Origin: Campylobacter sp. US33a
GTDB taxonomy: Bacteria; Campylobacterota; Campylobacteria; Campylobacterales; Campylobacteraceae
Reading direction: 5' to 3'
Assembly (NCBI RefSeq): GCF_004378855.1
Contig: NZ_RYYL01000001.1
Span: forward strand, 168,160-232,159
Length of the DNA stretch: 64,000 bases
Part shown: positions 1 to 10,191 of the stretch, piece by piece
How the letters are laid out: the number at the start of each line of letters is the position of its first letter
Position numbering within the stretch: the stretch's first letter is position 1
Made by a program: the position numbers and the translations under genes
The notes under the pieces: generated by a model
The model's database searches: none
Seen by the model: the letters and a program-made list of their open reading frames with translations, nothing else
Told to the model about the DNA's origin: nothing

Positions 1-1637
1 TAAATTGCGAAAATATTTATTTTTTCTAAGCTTTTTTTACTTACGCTTTTTTGAAGTAAATTTGCAAATTCTTCACTATAAATCAAATCATAACTTTGAT
101 ATTCATCTAAAATATCATAAAGGCTCGAATTTTCGCCACTTACTTGCTCTAAAATTTCTTCAAAAAGTATGTTTAAAGCATTAATGCTAAGTTTTTCATT
201 TAATTTTTCATTCAAAAATTCATTTAAATTTTCTTTAGCTGTATCTGAAATAAATTCTTCATCATCGTTTTCAAAACTGCTTGGTGTTTTGATTTGTTCT
301 GGCTTATTTTTGTTATTTAAATGATTGTTTTTTAATAATTTCTCTAAAAGTTTATAGTCAAAACACTCAATCTTACCGCTAACTTCATCGCCCATTAAAG
401 GAGTTTCTATCCTGCCATTTTGTGTGTAATTTACTCTTTGATAGTTTAAAAGTTTTGGCTTGCTATCTGAGCTTATTTGAAAAAAATCCACCATTTCATC
501 ATCTTGCCATTTTTCATTTAAGTCCAAATCTTCCATATTTTCAAGTGCGTTTAAGCGATCTAACCCATTAGTCACCAAGCAAGTATATAAAGCTAAGCCG
601 ATTTTTGTTAAGATTTTATATCTAGGAAAAGAAACTATAAGTGCTTGATGATCAATTTTTATATTATGTAATTTTTCATAAGATTCGCAAAGGCTGTGTA
701 ATAAAAAATAATAAAAATTTTTCATTTCCCTGATCGTTTCTATATATTTATGCTCTACTTTTGCACCTGCTATTAAGAGATTATAAAAATACTCATGATT
801 GTTATTGATTTTTTCTTCATTTTTGATAAAACCCACGCTTTGTTTGGTTTCTGTACTTTGCAAAGGCATAAATAAAATAAGATCAACATCTTTATAATAA
901 AGGCGACTTTTTACATAGGCTATAAAATCTTTCATTTTTTCGTCGATTATTTCTTGGCATTTTTCTAAATCACTCGGCGAAAGGGCGTTAAATTCTTCAA
1001 AGCTTAAATTTAAAACTTTCATCAAGGCATTTTGTCTTGCTCTTTCTTTAAATATTTTAAGTGCCTTATCTTTTGGTTTCATTGCGCCACTTTGCTCAAA
1101 TTCGTCTTTGTAGTAATTTTGCATTGCGTCCATTTGCCTTGCAAATTCAAGCATAAGTTTTTCATCAATTCCTTGAAAATGATTTATTCCACGAAATGCT
1201 TCAAGTTTATTTGCGTCGCTATTTTCTTCGTCTTCTTCATCACTATCATCATATTCTTCATCATCTTCATCTTCCTCTAAATTTAGCTCACCATTTTGAA
1301 ATTTTTCATAGAGATTAAAAAAATCTTTTAAAATAAATTCACTCAGTGCATTAATATAATCAAAAACAATCGTAGTTACACCTTCTTTATAGCACCAAAT
1401 GCAGAGCTCTCCTTGTAAGCGGATAAATAGCATCATATCGCTATTTTGTATGATCTGCATAGCTTGTGCATTTTCTTCTAATCTTGAGGGAATGCTTTGA
1501 TACTTTTCTCTTTCTTCTATCTCTACACTAAAAGTACTTTTTTGCATAATCATTGCAAAAGTATCAAAAAAATTCTCATCAGTATCTTGTATCTCAAAAT
1601 AACAAATTTTATCTTTTTCATAGTTTGTGTAGCGCAT
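1..1637 (-). CDS. Hypothetical acidic protein, C-terminus cut by window edge
   Basis: An uninterrupted minus-strand frame runs from an ATG at 1637 (AAAGG ribosome-binding site about 7 nt upstream) to the window edge. About 545 codons are visible; the last incomplete codon begins TA, so the gene may end almost exactly here. The protein starts MRYTNYEKDKICYFEIQD and has a strongly acidic Asp/Glu run around residues 115-140. It has no signal peptide or clear membrane helix, so it is probably cytosolic. It starts 17 nt after the ankyrin-repeat gene and is almost certainly cotranscribed with it. I do not recognise the family and assign no function. Confidence 0.75.
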   Translation of the reverse strand, partial: MRYTNYEKDKICYFEIQDTDENFFDTFAMIMQKSTFSVEIEEREKYQSIPSRLEENAQAMQIIQNSDMMLFIRLQGELCIWCYKEGVTTIVFDYINALSEFILKDFFNLYEKFQNGELNLEEDEDDEEYDDSDEEDEENSDANKLEAFRGINHFQGIDEKLMLEFARQMDAMQNYYKDEFEQSGAMKPKDKALKIFKERARQNALMKVLNLSFEEFNALSPSDLEKCQEIIDEKMKDFIAYVKSRLYYKDVDLILFMPLQSTETKQSVGFIKNEEKINNNHEYFYNLLIAGAKVEHKYIETIREMKNFYYFLLHSLCESYEKLHNIKIDHQALIVSFPRYKILTKIGLALYTCLVTNGLDRLNALENMEDLDLNEKWQDDEMVDFFQISSDSKPKLLNYQRVNYTQNGRIETPLMGDEVSGKIECFDYKLLEKLLKNNHLNNKNKPEQIKTPSSFENDDEEFISDTAKENLNEFLNEKLNEKLSINALNILFEEILEQVSGENSSLYDILDEYQSYDLIYSEEFANLLQKSVSKKSLEKINIFAI

Positions 1638-1653
1638 AAAAAACCTTTCGTAT

Positions 1654-3444
1654 TTAAGCTTTGAGTAAATTTTCAAACCAAGATTTTAAGTCTTTTATCT
1701 CTTCTTCTTTGAAATTTTCGCAAAGAATATCTATCGCATTTTTGCCATTATTTGTATAATTTACATCAATGCCGTATTTTTTAAGATCTAAAATTAAAGT
1801 TTCATACAATGCAAGTTTTTCTTTATTATCCTTTAATTCTTTTCTGTCATATCGTAAATTTCCAGCAATAAACATTAAGGCATTATAACCATTTACAACA
1901 TTTTCATCGCAGACGATTACATCATTAGTATTAGCTCCTAGTTCTAAAAAAAATTGTATATGAGCAAGGCGTATAGGGCTTATTGGGGGAAAAATCACGG
2001 ATAAAAATGGAGTATAGCCACATTCATTAATCGCACTAAACGAAGCACCATTTTGCACTAAATAAGTCAGCGATTTTTTATCTTGCTTTAAATCTCTAGC
2101 TCTAAATTTGCAATAATTTCTATAAAAATATTCTTCATCACTATACTTAGCAAAATAATGCAAGACATTATCTTTATCATCAAAATCTTGATAATTAAAG
2201 TTAATTTTTGTGGTTTCTTTTATCGTTTCTAGCATTTGTTCAGAATTTGCTCCTTCACAAGCATGATAAAGAAGGTAAGCAAAATTCCAAGCGCTATCAT
2301 TTAAAGGTTCTAAAAATTTACAAAATGCACTTTCATAGTCGTATTTATTAAGGAATTTTTTAAGTTTTTCTGGATCGCCTTCATCGAGTATATCTTGCAA
2401 TTTTTTATAACTGCTTTTCATTGTGGCAAAGCTTAGGGTTTTAAAACCTTTGATTTGCTCCTTTGCTAAAGCTTTATTAATTCCACCTTTTACAAAAGCA
2501 CCAGTTTTTGGATAAGAGAGAGCATAATCTAAGGCAGTAGAGTCATTTGCATCTTTTATACCCATTTTTACACCAAATTTGATTAAAAGATTAATAGCGT
2601 GTTGTTTATCGTCAAAAGCAGCACATATAAGCGGTGTTCTACCGGCTTCGTATTTATAGTAAAAATTGCTTTCTTGGACTTCTTCTTTTATTCTTTCTTC
2701 TTTGTCATAATCAATTTCTTTTATCCAAGTGCCTTTTTTTGTTAAGACATTAAGATCTAAGCCAAGAGATTTTGCCGCTTTTATCATAGGAATTTTACAA
2801 TAATGCAATGCAGTTCTACCAAAACGATCATAATGTAAGCAATCGCAACCTTTTTGCACAAGATAAATGATATTTTTTACCCCAGCACTTGAAATGATGC
2901 GGTGTAAGGCGTTATGGTTGTTATAACCTTTATCTATCGTGTTTGGATCAAAGCCTAGTTCAAGCAAAACATCAATCATTTCTGTTGTGGGATATTCGCA
3001 AGCTGTGGCAAAATAAGAACTAGGATGAGCTAATTTATATCCGTCAAAAAAACTTTTATCAAAATGTGCTAAATACGCCTTTGTTTGCTCCACTTCACCG
3101 CGCGATAGGGCTTTGTCAATTTCATCATGCGCTATATTAAGAAGTGAAGGATTTTGTTTATATTCTTGTGTTGTATAAAATTTTGCTTTGATTTTATGCA
3201 CAGGTTTTGGAGCTTTTTCTAGAAGTTTTAAAATTTTATAAATATCGCTATTTTCTACTTGCATACCTTTATAAAAAGCTTTATCGTCCCAATACTCTTG
3301 CTCTAAATCGCTTACCATATTTTGGGCTTGTTGAATGAATTCAAAATCCACCGCTCCGCCACCAGAGAGTAAATTTTGCACTTCTTCTAAATTTGCTTCT
3401 TCTATCGCAGCTTTGAGTGCTTTTTTCTTGATTGTTTTTGCCAT
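1654..3444 (-). CDS. Ankyrin-repeat protein
   Basis: 596 residues, ATG start with an AAAAGGAT ribosome-binding site. Several degenerate ankyrin repeats are visible, with TPL/TALH-type helix starts: NALHRIISSAG near residue 175, GRTALHYC near 205, GRTPLICAAFDDKQHA near 265, STALDYAL near 300, then GYTPFLSVI near 480 and YNALMFIAG near 530. No signal peptide or membrane segment is visible, so the protein is probably a cytosolic protein-protein interaction module. The Lys-rich start and long non-repeat stretches suggest partly eroded repeats. It is first in a two-gene unit with the acidic protein at 1-1637. The partner and role are unknown. Confidence 0.85.
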   Translation of the reverse strand: MAKTIKKKALKAAIEEANLEEVQNLLSGGGAVDFEFIQQAQNMVSDLEQEYWDDKAFYKGMQVENSDIYKILKLLEKAPKPVHKIKAKFYTTQEYKQNPSLLNIAHDEIDKALSRGEVEQTKAYLAHFDKSFFDGYKLAHPSSYFATACEYPTTEMIDVLLELGFDPNTIDKGYNNHNALHRIISSAGVKNIIYLVQKGCDCLHYDRFGRTALHYCKIPMIKAAKSLGLDLNVLTKKGTWIKEIDYDKEERIKEEVQESNFYYKYEAGRTPLICAAFDDKQHAINLLIKFGVKMGIKDANDSTALDYALSYPKTGAFVKGGINKALAKEQIKGFKTLSFATMKSSYKKLQDILDEGDPEKLKKFLNKYDYESAFCKFLEPLNDSAWNFAYLLYHACEGANSEQMLETIKETTKINFNYQDFDDKDNVLHYFAKYSDEEYFYRNYCKFRARDLKQDKKSLTYLVQNGASFSAINECGYTPFLSVIFPPISPIRLAHIQFFLELGANTNDVIVCDENVVNGYNALMFIAGNLRYDRKELKDNKEKLALYETLILDLKKYGIDVNYTNNGKNAIDILCENFKEEEIKDLKSWFENLLKA

Positions 3445-3499
3445 TTAATAATCCTTTTAATTTATTATTAAAATTTAGATTATTTTAACTAAAAATTTG

Positions 3500-3514
3500 T
3501 TTTTTTTTTTTTTT
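3500..3514. repeat. 15-nt T/A homopolymer upstream of ankyrin gene
   Basis: An unbroken run of 15 T on the plus strand (A15 on the coding strand of the ankyrin gene) lies 56-70 nt upstream of that gene's ATG, where core promoter elements would be expected. It is among the longest homopolymers in the window. Such tracts are slippage-prone and could alter promoter spacing, but no variation can be seen from one sequence. Confidence 0.8.
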
Positions 3515-3608
3515 GAATTTTTTACTTTTGCTAATTTCTAAAAGGGAATATTTTCAGAATGATACATCTTTACAATCGTATAGTTTCAGCCTTAAAAGGC
3601 TGAGGTTT

Positions 3609-5102
3609 TTAAATTTTATACTCAATATTCTTTTCAAATTCATTCAAACGCTTATAAATGCTTCTAAGCTCGGTGATACTAGTCCAATTTGTGATAAAAA
3701 CACTAAAAGAACTTCTAACTTGATCAAAGGCATTGTTGATTTGTATCACAACTCCAAGCATGATAAGTCCGCCAAAAAGACTAGGTGCCATAATGATAAA
3801 AGGAACGATAACAATGGCTTGCTCAAATAAATAAAGCCAAATATTAAAATAACCATAATGTAAAAAAAGCCTTTTATAATTAAATTTAAGCCCTGTAAAA
3901 AGCTCTATCATGGTTTCTTTTTTAGCATAATTTAAACGATCATCTTCTGCATAGACTAATTCTTTTCTAAAAGCTGCTTCGGCTTTTTGATTGTTGTATT
4001 CAAGTCCCGGCAGTTTAATACCTACAAACCAAGAGATAACAAGTCCGCCCAAAGAAATTAAAAGTGCGACATAAACAAGCAAGCCATTTGTATCTTTTAA
4101 AAAATAAAAAGGCGAATTTTTGTCTAAATTTGCAAACAATCCTGCACTTACCATATCGCTTAAACCCCATAAGATAGGTACAAAAGCAACCAAAGTCATC
4201 AAAGCCCTTATAAAAGATAGCCCCAAACTTTCAACAAGCTTAGAAAAACGATAAGTATCTTCTTGAATTCTTTGCGAACTTCCTTCTATATTATCATTTT
4301 TATTTTTCCAAAATTTAAGATAAGAAAAGGTCATTGCTTCACGCCATTTAAAAGCATAAACACTTGCAAAATAAATATTAATCGTAGCGATTAAAACATA
4401 AGGAAAAGCGATAGCTAAAAATACAAAAATGAGTGCGTAAAAATCACTCAAATCATAATAAGGCTTTTCTATCATAGCAGGAGTATGAAAAAAATACTCT
4501 AATAATTTTTGATAATAAAAAATCGCAAATTTATTGATAAAATTTGCATTTTCTAAATTTGCCTTAGCTTTTGCGCTGGCTTTTTGTGCGTTTTGTAAAA
4601 TGCTTTTTAGTTTATCATCGCTTAGGCGTTCATCTTTATTTAAGGCATTTTTTACCATTTGGCTAAGTTTGCTTAAATTTTGTTCTTCTAAAAAATTATT
4701 ATCTTTTAAAATCAAAAGGATTTTTTCGCTCATTTCATCATCATTGTTGATTTTATTTTGCTCATTTTGAGTATTAAGTCTTGATGTGTTTTCTTGTTCT
4801 AAATCTTGCATTTTTTTAGCTTTGGCTTTTTCATAAACCACGCTTTCATTGGCATCTTCATTTAAATTTAATTCCCTAAGTAAAGCAGGGGTGATTTTAA
4901 ACTCATCTTTGAAATTTTCTTCATTAAATTCTAGTTTTATGGCCGTAATTTTTGGTTTTTGTAAAGCATTATAAAAATCATTATACCAAGCATTGATAGC
5001 AACATTTAAACTTGTTTGTATATATAAGAAAAACAAAAGTAAAAAAAGTCCCAAATAAGCCCATAGGATCCATTTTTTAGATAGAAAAAAAGATTTAAAC
5101 AC
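3609..5102 (-). CDS. SbmA/BacA-like peptide transporter family protein
   Basis: 497 residues, GTG start five bases after an AAGGA ribosome-binding site. The N-terminal membrane helix (about residues 12-32) followed by NVAINAWYNDFYNAL, and later helices around 225-250, 300-325, 345-365 and 425-460, match the SbmA/BacA inner-membrane family, which imports peptides using the proton gradient and lacks an ATPase domain. A charged, Lys/Glu/Asn-rich insert of roughly 130 residues (about 50-190, coiled-coil-like) between helices 1 and 2 makes it longer than E. coli SbmA (about 406 residues). It follows tonB, as Cj0182 does in C. jejuni from memory. The substrate is unknown. Confidence 0.8.
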   Translation of the reverse strand: MFKSFFLSKKWILWAYLGLFLLLFFLYIQTSLNVAINAWYNDFYNALQKPKITAIKLEFNEENFKDEFKITPALLRELNLNEDANESVVYEKAKAKKMQDLEQENTSRLNTQNEQNKINNDDEMSEKILLILKDNNFLEEQNLSKLSQMVKNALNKDERLSDDKLKSILQNAQKASAKAKANLENANFINKFAIFYYQKLLEYFFHTPAMIEKPYYDLSDFYALIFVFLAIAFPYVLIATINIYFASVYAFKWREAMTFSYLKFWKNKNDNIEGSSQRIQEDTYRFSKLVESLGLSFIRALMTLVAFVPILWGLSDMVSAGLFANLDKNSPFYFLKDTNGLLVYVALLISLGGLVISWFVGIKLPGLEYNNQKAEAAFRKELVYAEDDRLNYAKKETMIELFTGLKFNYKRLFLHYGYFNIWLYLFEQAIVIVPFIIMAPSLFGGLIMLGVVIQINNAFDQVRSSFSVFITNWTSITELRSIYKRLNEFEKNIEYKI

Positions 5103-5161
5103 ATTTATCCTTGATTTAAATTTTAAAAAAGTAATTTTACAAAATTTTTCTAACCAAAGTT

Positions 5162-5923
5162 TTATTTTTTATTTAAAAAATCCTTGATATTGTAATTAAT
5201 CGGCAAAATAAAGGTGATTTGGTTTGAATTTTTAAGCATTTCTTGAGGTGGTTTTGGCAAAGGTGATGCTCTTGTTATGAGATTTATAGCTTCGTTGTTT
5301 AAAATAGAATGTGGGCATAATTTTTTTATGTTTTTACTCGTTACATTGCCCAACTCATCGATACTCACTTTGATATTAACCTTTCCTTCTTGTTTGTTGA
5401 TGAGTGCTTCCTTGGGATACCTTTGAAATTTTAGCAAATGTGCCATAAGCACAGCTTGATAGTTTTGAATTTGCTTTTTAGCATTTCCGCTTACTAGGGT
5501 TTGTGTTATTTTTTCCTCGCTTTTTATGGGTGCACTTAGGCTTTGATCCTTTGCTTTAGAATTAGGCGAATTGGTGTTGTTTGTGATGGAATTTTCTTTT
5601 TTGTTTTTTTCTGTGATTTTGTGTGAAAATTCAGCACTGGCTTGTAGTTTTGTTTTTTCTTTTAAAAAATCATTGCTAATAGAGCTTGGCTTATGATTTA
5701 TCTTTGTATTTTGACTTTGTATGCTTTGTTTTTGATTGATTGAAACCTCTTTGACTTCTCCTATAGGAAGTTCTGAAATTATCATTATGGATTCGAATTT
5801 TTCACCCTGTTTGAGATTGAGCCCACTGTTTAAATTTTTGTTAAAAGAGGGCGTAAAAAATAACAAAGAAAAAACCAAAATATGCAAAAATAAAGATACA
5901 CTTAAGCTTATTTTGAAAATCAT
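5162..5923 (-). CDS. tonB: TonB energy-transducing protein
   Basis: 253 residues. A single N-terminal membrane anchor (residues 3-24) is followed by a hydrophilic Lys/Ser/Asn-rich periplasmic spacer without the usual Pro-Lys repeats. The C-terminal TonB domain (about 165-245) has the RYPKEALINKQEGKVNIKV and LPKPPQEML signatures. It couples the proton-motive force harvested by ExbB/ExbD to the outer-membrane receptor encoded upstream. Its ATG overlaps the exbD stop as ATGA, so translation is probably coupled. This is the order receptor-exbB-exbD-tonB seen at Cj0178-Cj0181, from memory. Confidence 0.92.
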   Translation of the reverse strand: MIFKISLSVSLFLHILVFSLLFFTPSFNKNLNSGLNLKQGEKFESIMIISELPIGEVKEVSINQKQSIQSQNTKINHKPSSISNDFLKEKTKLQASAEFSHKITEKNKKENSITNNTNSPNSKAKDQSLSAPIKSEEKITQTLVSGNAKKQIQNYQAVLMAHLLKFQRYPKEALINKQEGKVNIKVSIDELGNVTSKNIKKLCPHSILNNEAINLITRASPLPKPPQEMLKNSNQITFILPINYNIKDFLNKK

Positions 5924-6327
5924 TTTGCATTTTCCTTTTGAGAAACTAGGGCTATTTTGGTGTATCCTTGTTCTTTGATTTTATCCATCAAGCGTATGAT
6001 TTTATCGTATTGAACTGATTTGTCGATGTGAAAATATATGATTTGCTCTTTATCGTTTTTGCTTTTTTCGTTGATAATTAAAGCTAGGTTGTCTGTGTTA
6101 ATTATGATTTCATTAATGGCAATTTCATCTTTTTCATTAAGATAGACAACGATGGGGTTTTTGGGTTTTTCTTCGTTTTGCTTGGAGCTTTTTGGAAGTT
6201 CGACTTTGATTGAATTTGTTATAATTGGTGTAACTGCCATGAAAATGATAAGCAAAACAAGCATGATATCTATAAAAGGCGTTACATTGATTTCGCTTAA
6301 TTCTTCCTCTTCTTGAATGTAAATCAT
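5920..6327 (-). CDS. exbD: ExbD biopolymer transport protein
   Basis: 135 residues. The N-terminal [19 protein letters not shown] contains the conserved membrane aspartate (Asp20) that carries protons in the ExbB/ExbD motor. The rest is a periplasmic domain with VELPKSS followed by the usual alpha/beta region. It overlaps exbB by 4 nt and tonB by 4 nt, so all three are likely translated as a coupled unit energising the adjacent TonB-dependent receptor. A 73-residue frame inside it is only a shadow. Confidence 0.93.
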   Translation of the reverse strand: MIYIQEEEELSEINVTPFIDIMLVLLIIFMAVTPIITNSIKVELPKSSKQNEEKPKNPIVVYLNEKDEIAINEIIINTDNLALIINEKSKNDKEQIIYFHIDKSVQYDKIIRLMDKIKEQGYTKIALVSQKENAK

Positions 6328-7070
6328 TGTTGCTCCTTTGAAGTATTTTCTCTATCAAATAGTAGGTAAAGTGTAATGATGTTTTCGTTTAATAAATGTG
6401 AAAAATGGGTATTGAGTTTTAATAGATAATTGTAAAATAAAACAGCAGGTATTGCAACGACTAATCCTAAAGCTGTAGCAAATAAAGCTTCAGCAATTCC
6501 AGGTGCAACTATGTTTAAGCTCGCATTTTGTGCTTTGGCGATATTGATAAAACTATGCATTATACCCCAGACTGTTCCAAATAGTCCTATAAATGGAGCA
6601 CTTGAACCAACTGAAGCTAAAAAAGACACACTTTTTTTGACTTGTGTGATGATGTTTAGTGATTTAAGTTTTAGTCTTTGTTCTATACGGTTTTTTAAAT
6701 TTTTATCATAAATGGATGATTTTTCTAACTCATCTTGAATTTCTTTGTAAAATTGCAAAGCAAGACTTTTATCATTAAGACATAAATTATGAAATTTAGC
6801 GTCTTTAAAAAATTGCCTATCTTGTTTTAAAATTTTAAAATATTTAGCATAAGTGATGAATTTATAAATAAAAATCGCCCAAGTGAGCACAGAAAATAAA
6901 ACGAGTATCCATATAACTATTTTAACGATAATATGTGCGTGAAAATACAAGTCTTTAAAACTTAAATTTATTGTTTGTTCAGCGCTTACTTGGGTTAGAT
7001 TGGCATCATTTGCCAATAAAACATTTGTCAGTAAAAAAAGCAAGATAATCATTTGTGATATTTTTTTCAT
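6324..7070 (-). CDS. exbB: ExbB biopolymer transport protein (MotA/TolQ/ExbB family)
   Basis: 248 residues. A cleavable-looking N-terminal signal (residues 1-20, ending LLAND) precedes the membrane helix at about 48-70. The cytoplasmic domain is followed by paired helices containing [20 protein letters not shown] (about 150-170) and [20 protein letters not shown] (about 190-210), the hallmarks of the ExbB/TolQ proton channel. It forms the inner-membrane motor with ExbD and TonB. It lies 8 nt after the receptor gene, in the same operon. Confidence 0.93.
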   Translation of the reverse strand: MKKISQMIILLFLLTNVLLANDANLTQVSAEQTINLSFKDLYFHAHIIVKIVIWILVLFSVLTWAIFIYKFITYAKYFKILKQDRQFFKDAKFHNLCLNDKSLALQFYKEIQDELEKSSIYDKNLKNRIEQRLKLKSLNIITQVKKSVSFLASVGSSAPFIGLFGTVWGIMHSFINIAKAQNASLNIVAPGIAEALFATALGLVVAIPAVLFYNYLLKLNTHFSHLLNENIITLYLLFDRENTSKEQQ

Positions 7071-7078
7071 TGTTTTCC

Positions 7079-9355
7079 TTAATATTTGTATTCAAAACTT
7101 ACTATAAAAGTGCGACCGCGAGCGGAGTTGTTGTAAATAAATATAGGATCAAAAAGTCCACCTGCATTTTGGCTATCGCCTGTATTGTAAGCATAAAGTG
7201 CGTCCATATAATTTTCATCGAATAAATTTTGCACTTCTGCTTTGATATTAAAATTTTTAAAAAGCTCATAACTTGCATAAAGATCGATTATGGTAGGTAT
7301 TTTAGGCAAATCATCTGTGGTTTTAAGTGGCGCCATAGCATCTGGATTACTTGGATCATCTTCTAAACTTCCAATAGGAGCTATTCTTTTTGCCTTTCCT
7401 GTGTATTTGGCTATTGCTCCTATATTAAGCTTTTCTTCGAGTAATCTTATTCCTATATCAAGATTTGCATAATGCTCTGGAAGTTGAGCAAACTGGCTTT
7501 GACCCGATTGTGCGCCTCCGGTTTCTAAAGACTCTGTGTCTGAGAATTTGTGTTTGGATTTTTGATAGGTATAAGATAGCGTGGAGTAAAAAACTTCCAT
7601 ATCATATCTAAATTCAAGCTCAACGCCGTTAAATTTTGCCTTTTCATCATCATTAAGCTGCATTACAAAAATGGCATCGTCAGCCTTTTGCCAATATCTT
7701 CTATTGTAAATATAATTTTTTACCGAAGTATCATAATAAAGTACTTTTAAGCCAAAAGTATCATCATCTTTTAAAAGCCCATGTGTAAAAGAGTTAAAGC
7801 CTATTTGGTAGGTATTGGCACTTTCTTGTTTTAAAAAAGTGTTCATATTGTGCTCAAATCCTGCATCGTGAGTGAAGAAGTATTCTTGAACATTTGGAAT
7901 TCTATGGCTTTTTGAATACGAGATGAAGGGATTAAACAATGGGTGCATATTAGCTGAAAATACAAAAGAATAATTGAAATTTTTGTAATTTTTTTCAATA
8001 TTTCCAGCAGTTTTAGGTTGGCAATAAGAATTATATATGCTGCATACTCCCTTATAGCCACTCAAATCTGCATCAAGCCAATTTATATTTGAATTTAAGG
8101 TAAAAATTCCATAGGTATAGCTTGTATCAATATAAAAAGTTTTGATATCTTGTTCGCCTTTTGGATAAAAGGCTGTGAGTATATAAGGAAGTAAAACTCT
8201 ATCTCGCGGAAAATCATTACTATAATGATTGTTTAATAAATTAAGTCCATAAGTGAGATAAAAATTAGACTCTAGGCTAATTTCTTTACTCATTGTATTG
8301 CTTAAATCAAGAGTTAAGGCTCTATTTTTGGTTTTTACTCCACTCATATCATGATAGCCCCAAGTTGAACCTTGATTATATTTTTGTTTCCCATCATTAT
8401 AAGCCATTAAAAATTTTAAATCCAAAAGATTTGAATTTGGTGTAAAACGATAATCAAGCTGATAAGTGTCATTTGTGATTTTTCTTCCTGCTAGATTATT
8501 ATGATAACCACGATAACTTAGTATTGCTTTTATTAGCTCTGATTGGTATTCTGCTTTAATGAGCTGACTTCTTGGCTGATTGTAGAGATTTTTTGGATTG
8601 ATGGGTGCAGGTAAATTTGTGTCAGGAATTCCATCATCATCACTATCAAATGGAGGTTGCTGATCGCCTATATAACCTCCACCTCCGACTTTGTAGTTTT
8701 GAGAAAGATTTTGTCCACTATAACCAAACAAAAATCCCACACTTGCACCATTTTCAAGTAAGGTTTTAGCTGCCACAGTTCCCATGAAATTTGGTCCTAT
8801 AGCATTGCTTCCATAAGAATATTTTCCTAAAAAGCCAAAGGTATTTCCATCGCGCACCACATCATCTACACCTATGGTTCTAAAATTAGCCGAGCCCATT
8901 AGGGCATTTGCTCCGCTTGCTCCTTTAAAAGTTCCCCTAGTAATATCAACGCCAATTAAGAAATTTTTATCAATAGGAGCGCTAAAACTTGAAGTTCCAA
9001 TTTGTCCATGAAAACTATCATCACTGGCAGAGCCAAAAAAAGTTTGAGTTACCCCATCAATTTGCGTATTTACTCTACCCAAGCCTGTCATACCACGAAT
9101 ATTTACAGAAACTCCACCTTGAGCTTGATCAACTTGTGTATAGGCTCCTGGTATGCTTCTGATGATAGAATCTATGCTTTGAGTGCCGCCACTTAATCCT
9201 TCCCTTGTGCTTATTGCTTCTGGGCTTATGAAAGGTTTTTCTTCATTTTTTAATTTTGAGCCAGAAATATCTAGGGTATCAAATTCTATTTCTTCGCTAA
9301 AGGCCAAGTTGGCAAAAGATATACTAATAAAGCAAATTAAACTTAATTTTTTCAT
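7079..9355 (-). CDS. TonB-dependent outer-membrane iron-source receptor
   Basis: 758 residues. It has a signal peptide (1-20, ending ANLAFS), a TonB-box-like [10 protein letters not shown] near residue 25, a plug domain with [19 protein letters not shown] and [13 protein letters not shown], and a 22-strand-type barrel ending in the aromatic FIVSFEYKY. The plug resembles those of heme/transferrin-type receptors. The likely orthologue is Cj0178 (CtuA, implicated in transferrin-iron use, from memory), because the neighbours ChaN, ExbB, ExbD and TonB match. The acidic stretch DSDDDGIPD (about 240) looks like a calcium-binding loop. Its ATG overlaps the chaN stop by 4 nt. The ligand cannot be fixed from sequence. 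Confidence 0.88.
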   Translation of the reverse strand: MKKLSLICFISISFANLAFSEEIEFDTLDISGSKLKNEEKPFISPEAISTREGLSGGTQSIDSIIRSIPGAYTQVDQAQGGVSVNIRGMTGLGRVNTQIDGVTQTFFGSASDDSFHGQIGTSSFSAPIDKNFLIGVDITRGTFKGASGANALMGSANFRTIGVDDVVRDGNTFGFLGKYSYGSNAIGPNFMGTVAAKTLLENGASVGFLFGYSGQNLSQNYKVGGGGYIGDQQPPFDSDDDGIPDTNLPAPINPKNLYNQPRSQLIKAEYQSELIKAILSYRGYHNNLAGRKITNDTYQLDYRFTPNSNLLDLKFLMAYNDGKQKYNQGSTWGYHDMSGVKTKNRALTLDLSNTMSKEISLESNFYLTYGLNLLNNHYSNDFPRDRVLLPYILTAFYPKGEQDIKTFYIDTSYTYGIFTLNSNINWLDADLSGYKGVCSIYNSYCQPKTAGNIEKNYKNFNYSFVFSANMHPLFNPFISYSKSHRIPNVQEYFFTHDAGFEHNMNTFLKQESANTYQIGFNSFTHGLLKDDDTFGLKVLYYDTSVKNYIYNRRYWQKADDAIFVMQLNDDEKAKFNGVELEFRYDMEVFYSTLSYTYQKSKHKFSDTESLETGGAQSGQSQFAQLPEHYANLDIGIRLLEEKLNIGAIAKYTGKAKRIAPIGSLEDDPSNPDAMAPLKTTDDLPKIPTIIDLYASYELFKNFNIKAEVQNLFDENYMDALYAYNTGDSQNAGGLFDPIFIYNNSARGRTFIVSFEYKY

Positions 9356-10191
9356 TTTCTTTCCCCATAGACGAATATATAATCAGCATCTTGATATTCT
9401 AAATCATTTTTATCAAAATTAAATATCACCACAGCGACTTTTTTATCGCTTTTAAAATCTTTTATATGCAAGGGGATGCCTATTTTTTTGCTCACATGAA
9501 ATTTTCCTGCAATCAACACGATTTTGTTTGGGTTATGCACTAAGATATCTGCCATTCTTCTGTCTTTAAATTGCTGAATTTCTACGAGTTTTGTGAGCAT
9601 ATTTTCATCTTTTAACTCATGAGTAAGTGAAATTAAATTTTTAATTTGCTCTTTTACGGCAATTTGTGTCGATAAATTGCCATTTAAAGGCACTACGCCA
9701 TTATAAATTTGTTTGATTTCTTCTTTAGATAAATTTGCACCAAGTAAATTCATATCAGAATAAAATGTTAGATTAATAAGCTCTTGATATGCTTTATAAT
9801 CCCAAGCTTTATCCCAATTTAACTCCGTTTGAAGTTCTGAAGGTGTGATAGTATTTTTGTTTTGCTTAGCCTTGTTAAGCTTTGTTTGGTTGGCGCTTGC
9901 AAACATTTCAAATGCTATATCAAGAGAAATTTTGTGCTTGGAGCAATACTCATTTAAAGCTTGTATAATCATTATTTCACTTGCTTTGTGTTTGGGTTCA
10001 TCGTGTCTTTCTCCTAGTAAGATGATATCGTTTTTCAAGAGCTCATTGAAAAAATCATCAAATGAAATTTGAGTTTTATTTGCACTTGAGAGAATGTAGA
10101 AATTCTCATTTTCCTTCAATGGTTTTTGTGTGTTAAGTCCTGTGCAAGCATAAAATAATAATACGCTAAAAGCAAGTAAAAATTTTGCCAT
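9352..10191 (-). CDS. ChaN-like heme/iron-uptake lipoprotein
   Basis: About 279 residues from the ATG at 10191, which has an AAGGA site 7 nt upstream; an in-frame start at 10227 lacks one. A lipoprotein signal ends LLFYAC, giving a lipidated Cys. The body carries the ChaN/EreA-like motif ILLGERHDEPKHKASE and the C-terminal VLIAGKFHVSKKIGIP. ChaN family proteins bind heme and are linked to iron uptake. It is the first gene of the TonB operon (Cj0177-like) and overlaps the receptor by 4 nt. Confidence 0.85.
   Translation of the reverse strand: MAKFLLAFSVLLFYACTGLNTQKPLKENENFYILSSANKTQISFDDFFNELLKNDIILLGERHDEPKHKASEIMIIQALNEYCSKHKISLDIAFEMFASANQTKLNKAKQNKNTITPSELQTELNWDKAWDYKAYQELINLTFYSDMNLLGANLSKEEIKQIYNGVVPLNGNLSTQIAVKEQIKNLISLTHELKDENMLTKLVEIQQFKDRRMADILVHNPNKIVLIAGKFHVSKKIGIPLHIKDFKSDKKVAVVIFNFDKNDLEYQDADYIFVYGERK

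Noticed and set aside
1032..1280. Plus-strand 82-residue Phe/Cys-rich frame
   Set aside because: Lies opposite the acidic protein at 1-1637 and has the composition of a shadow frame; no ribosome-binding site.
3579..3608. TCAGCC/GGCTGA hairpin near the SbmA-like gene
   Set aside because: Its T tail lies on the plus strand, where no gene ends, so it is not a good terminator for either flanking gene.
6137..6358. 73-residue minus-strand frame over exbD
   Set aside because: Alternate frame of exbD/exbB; no family features.
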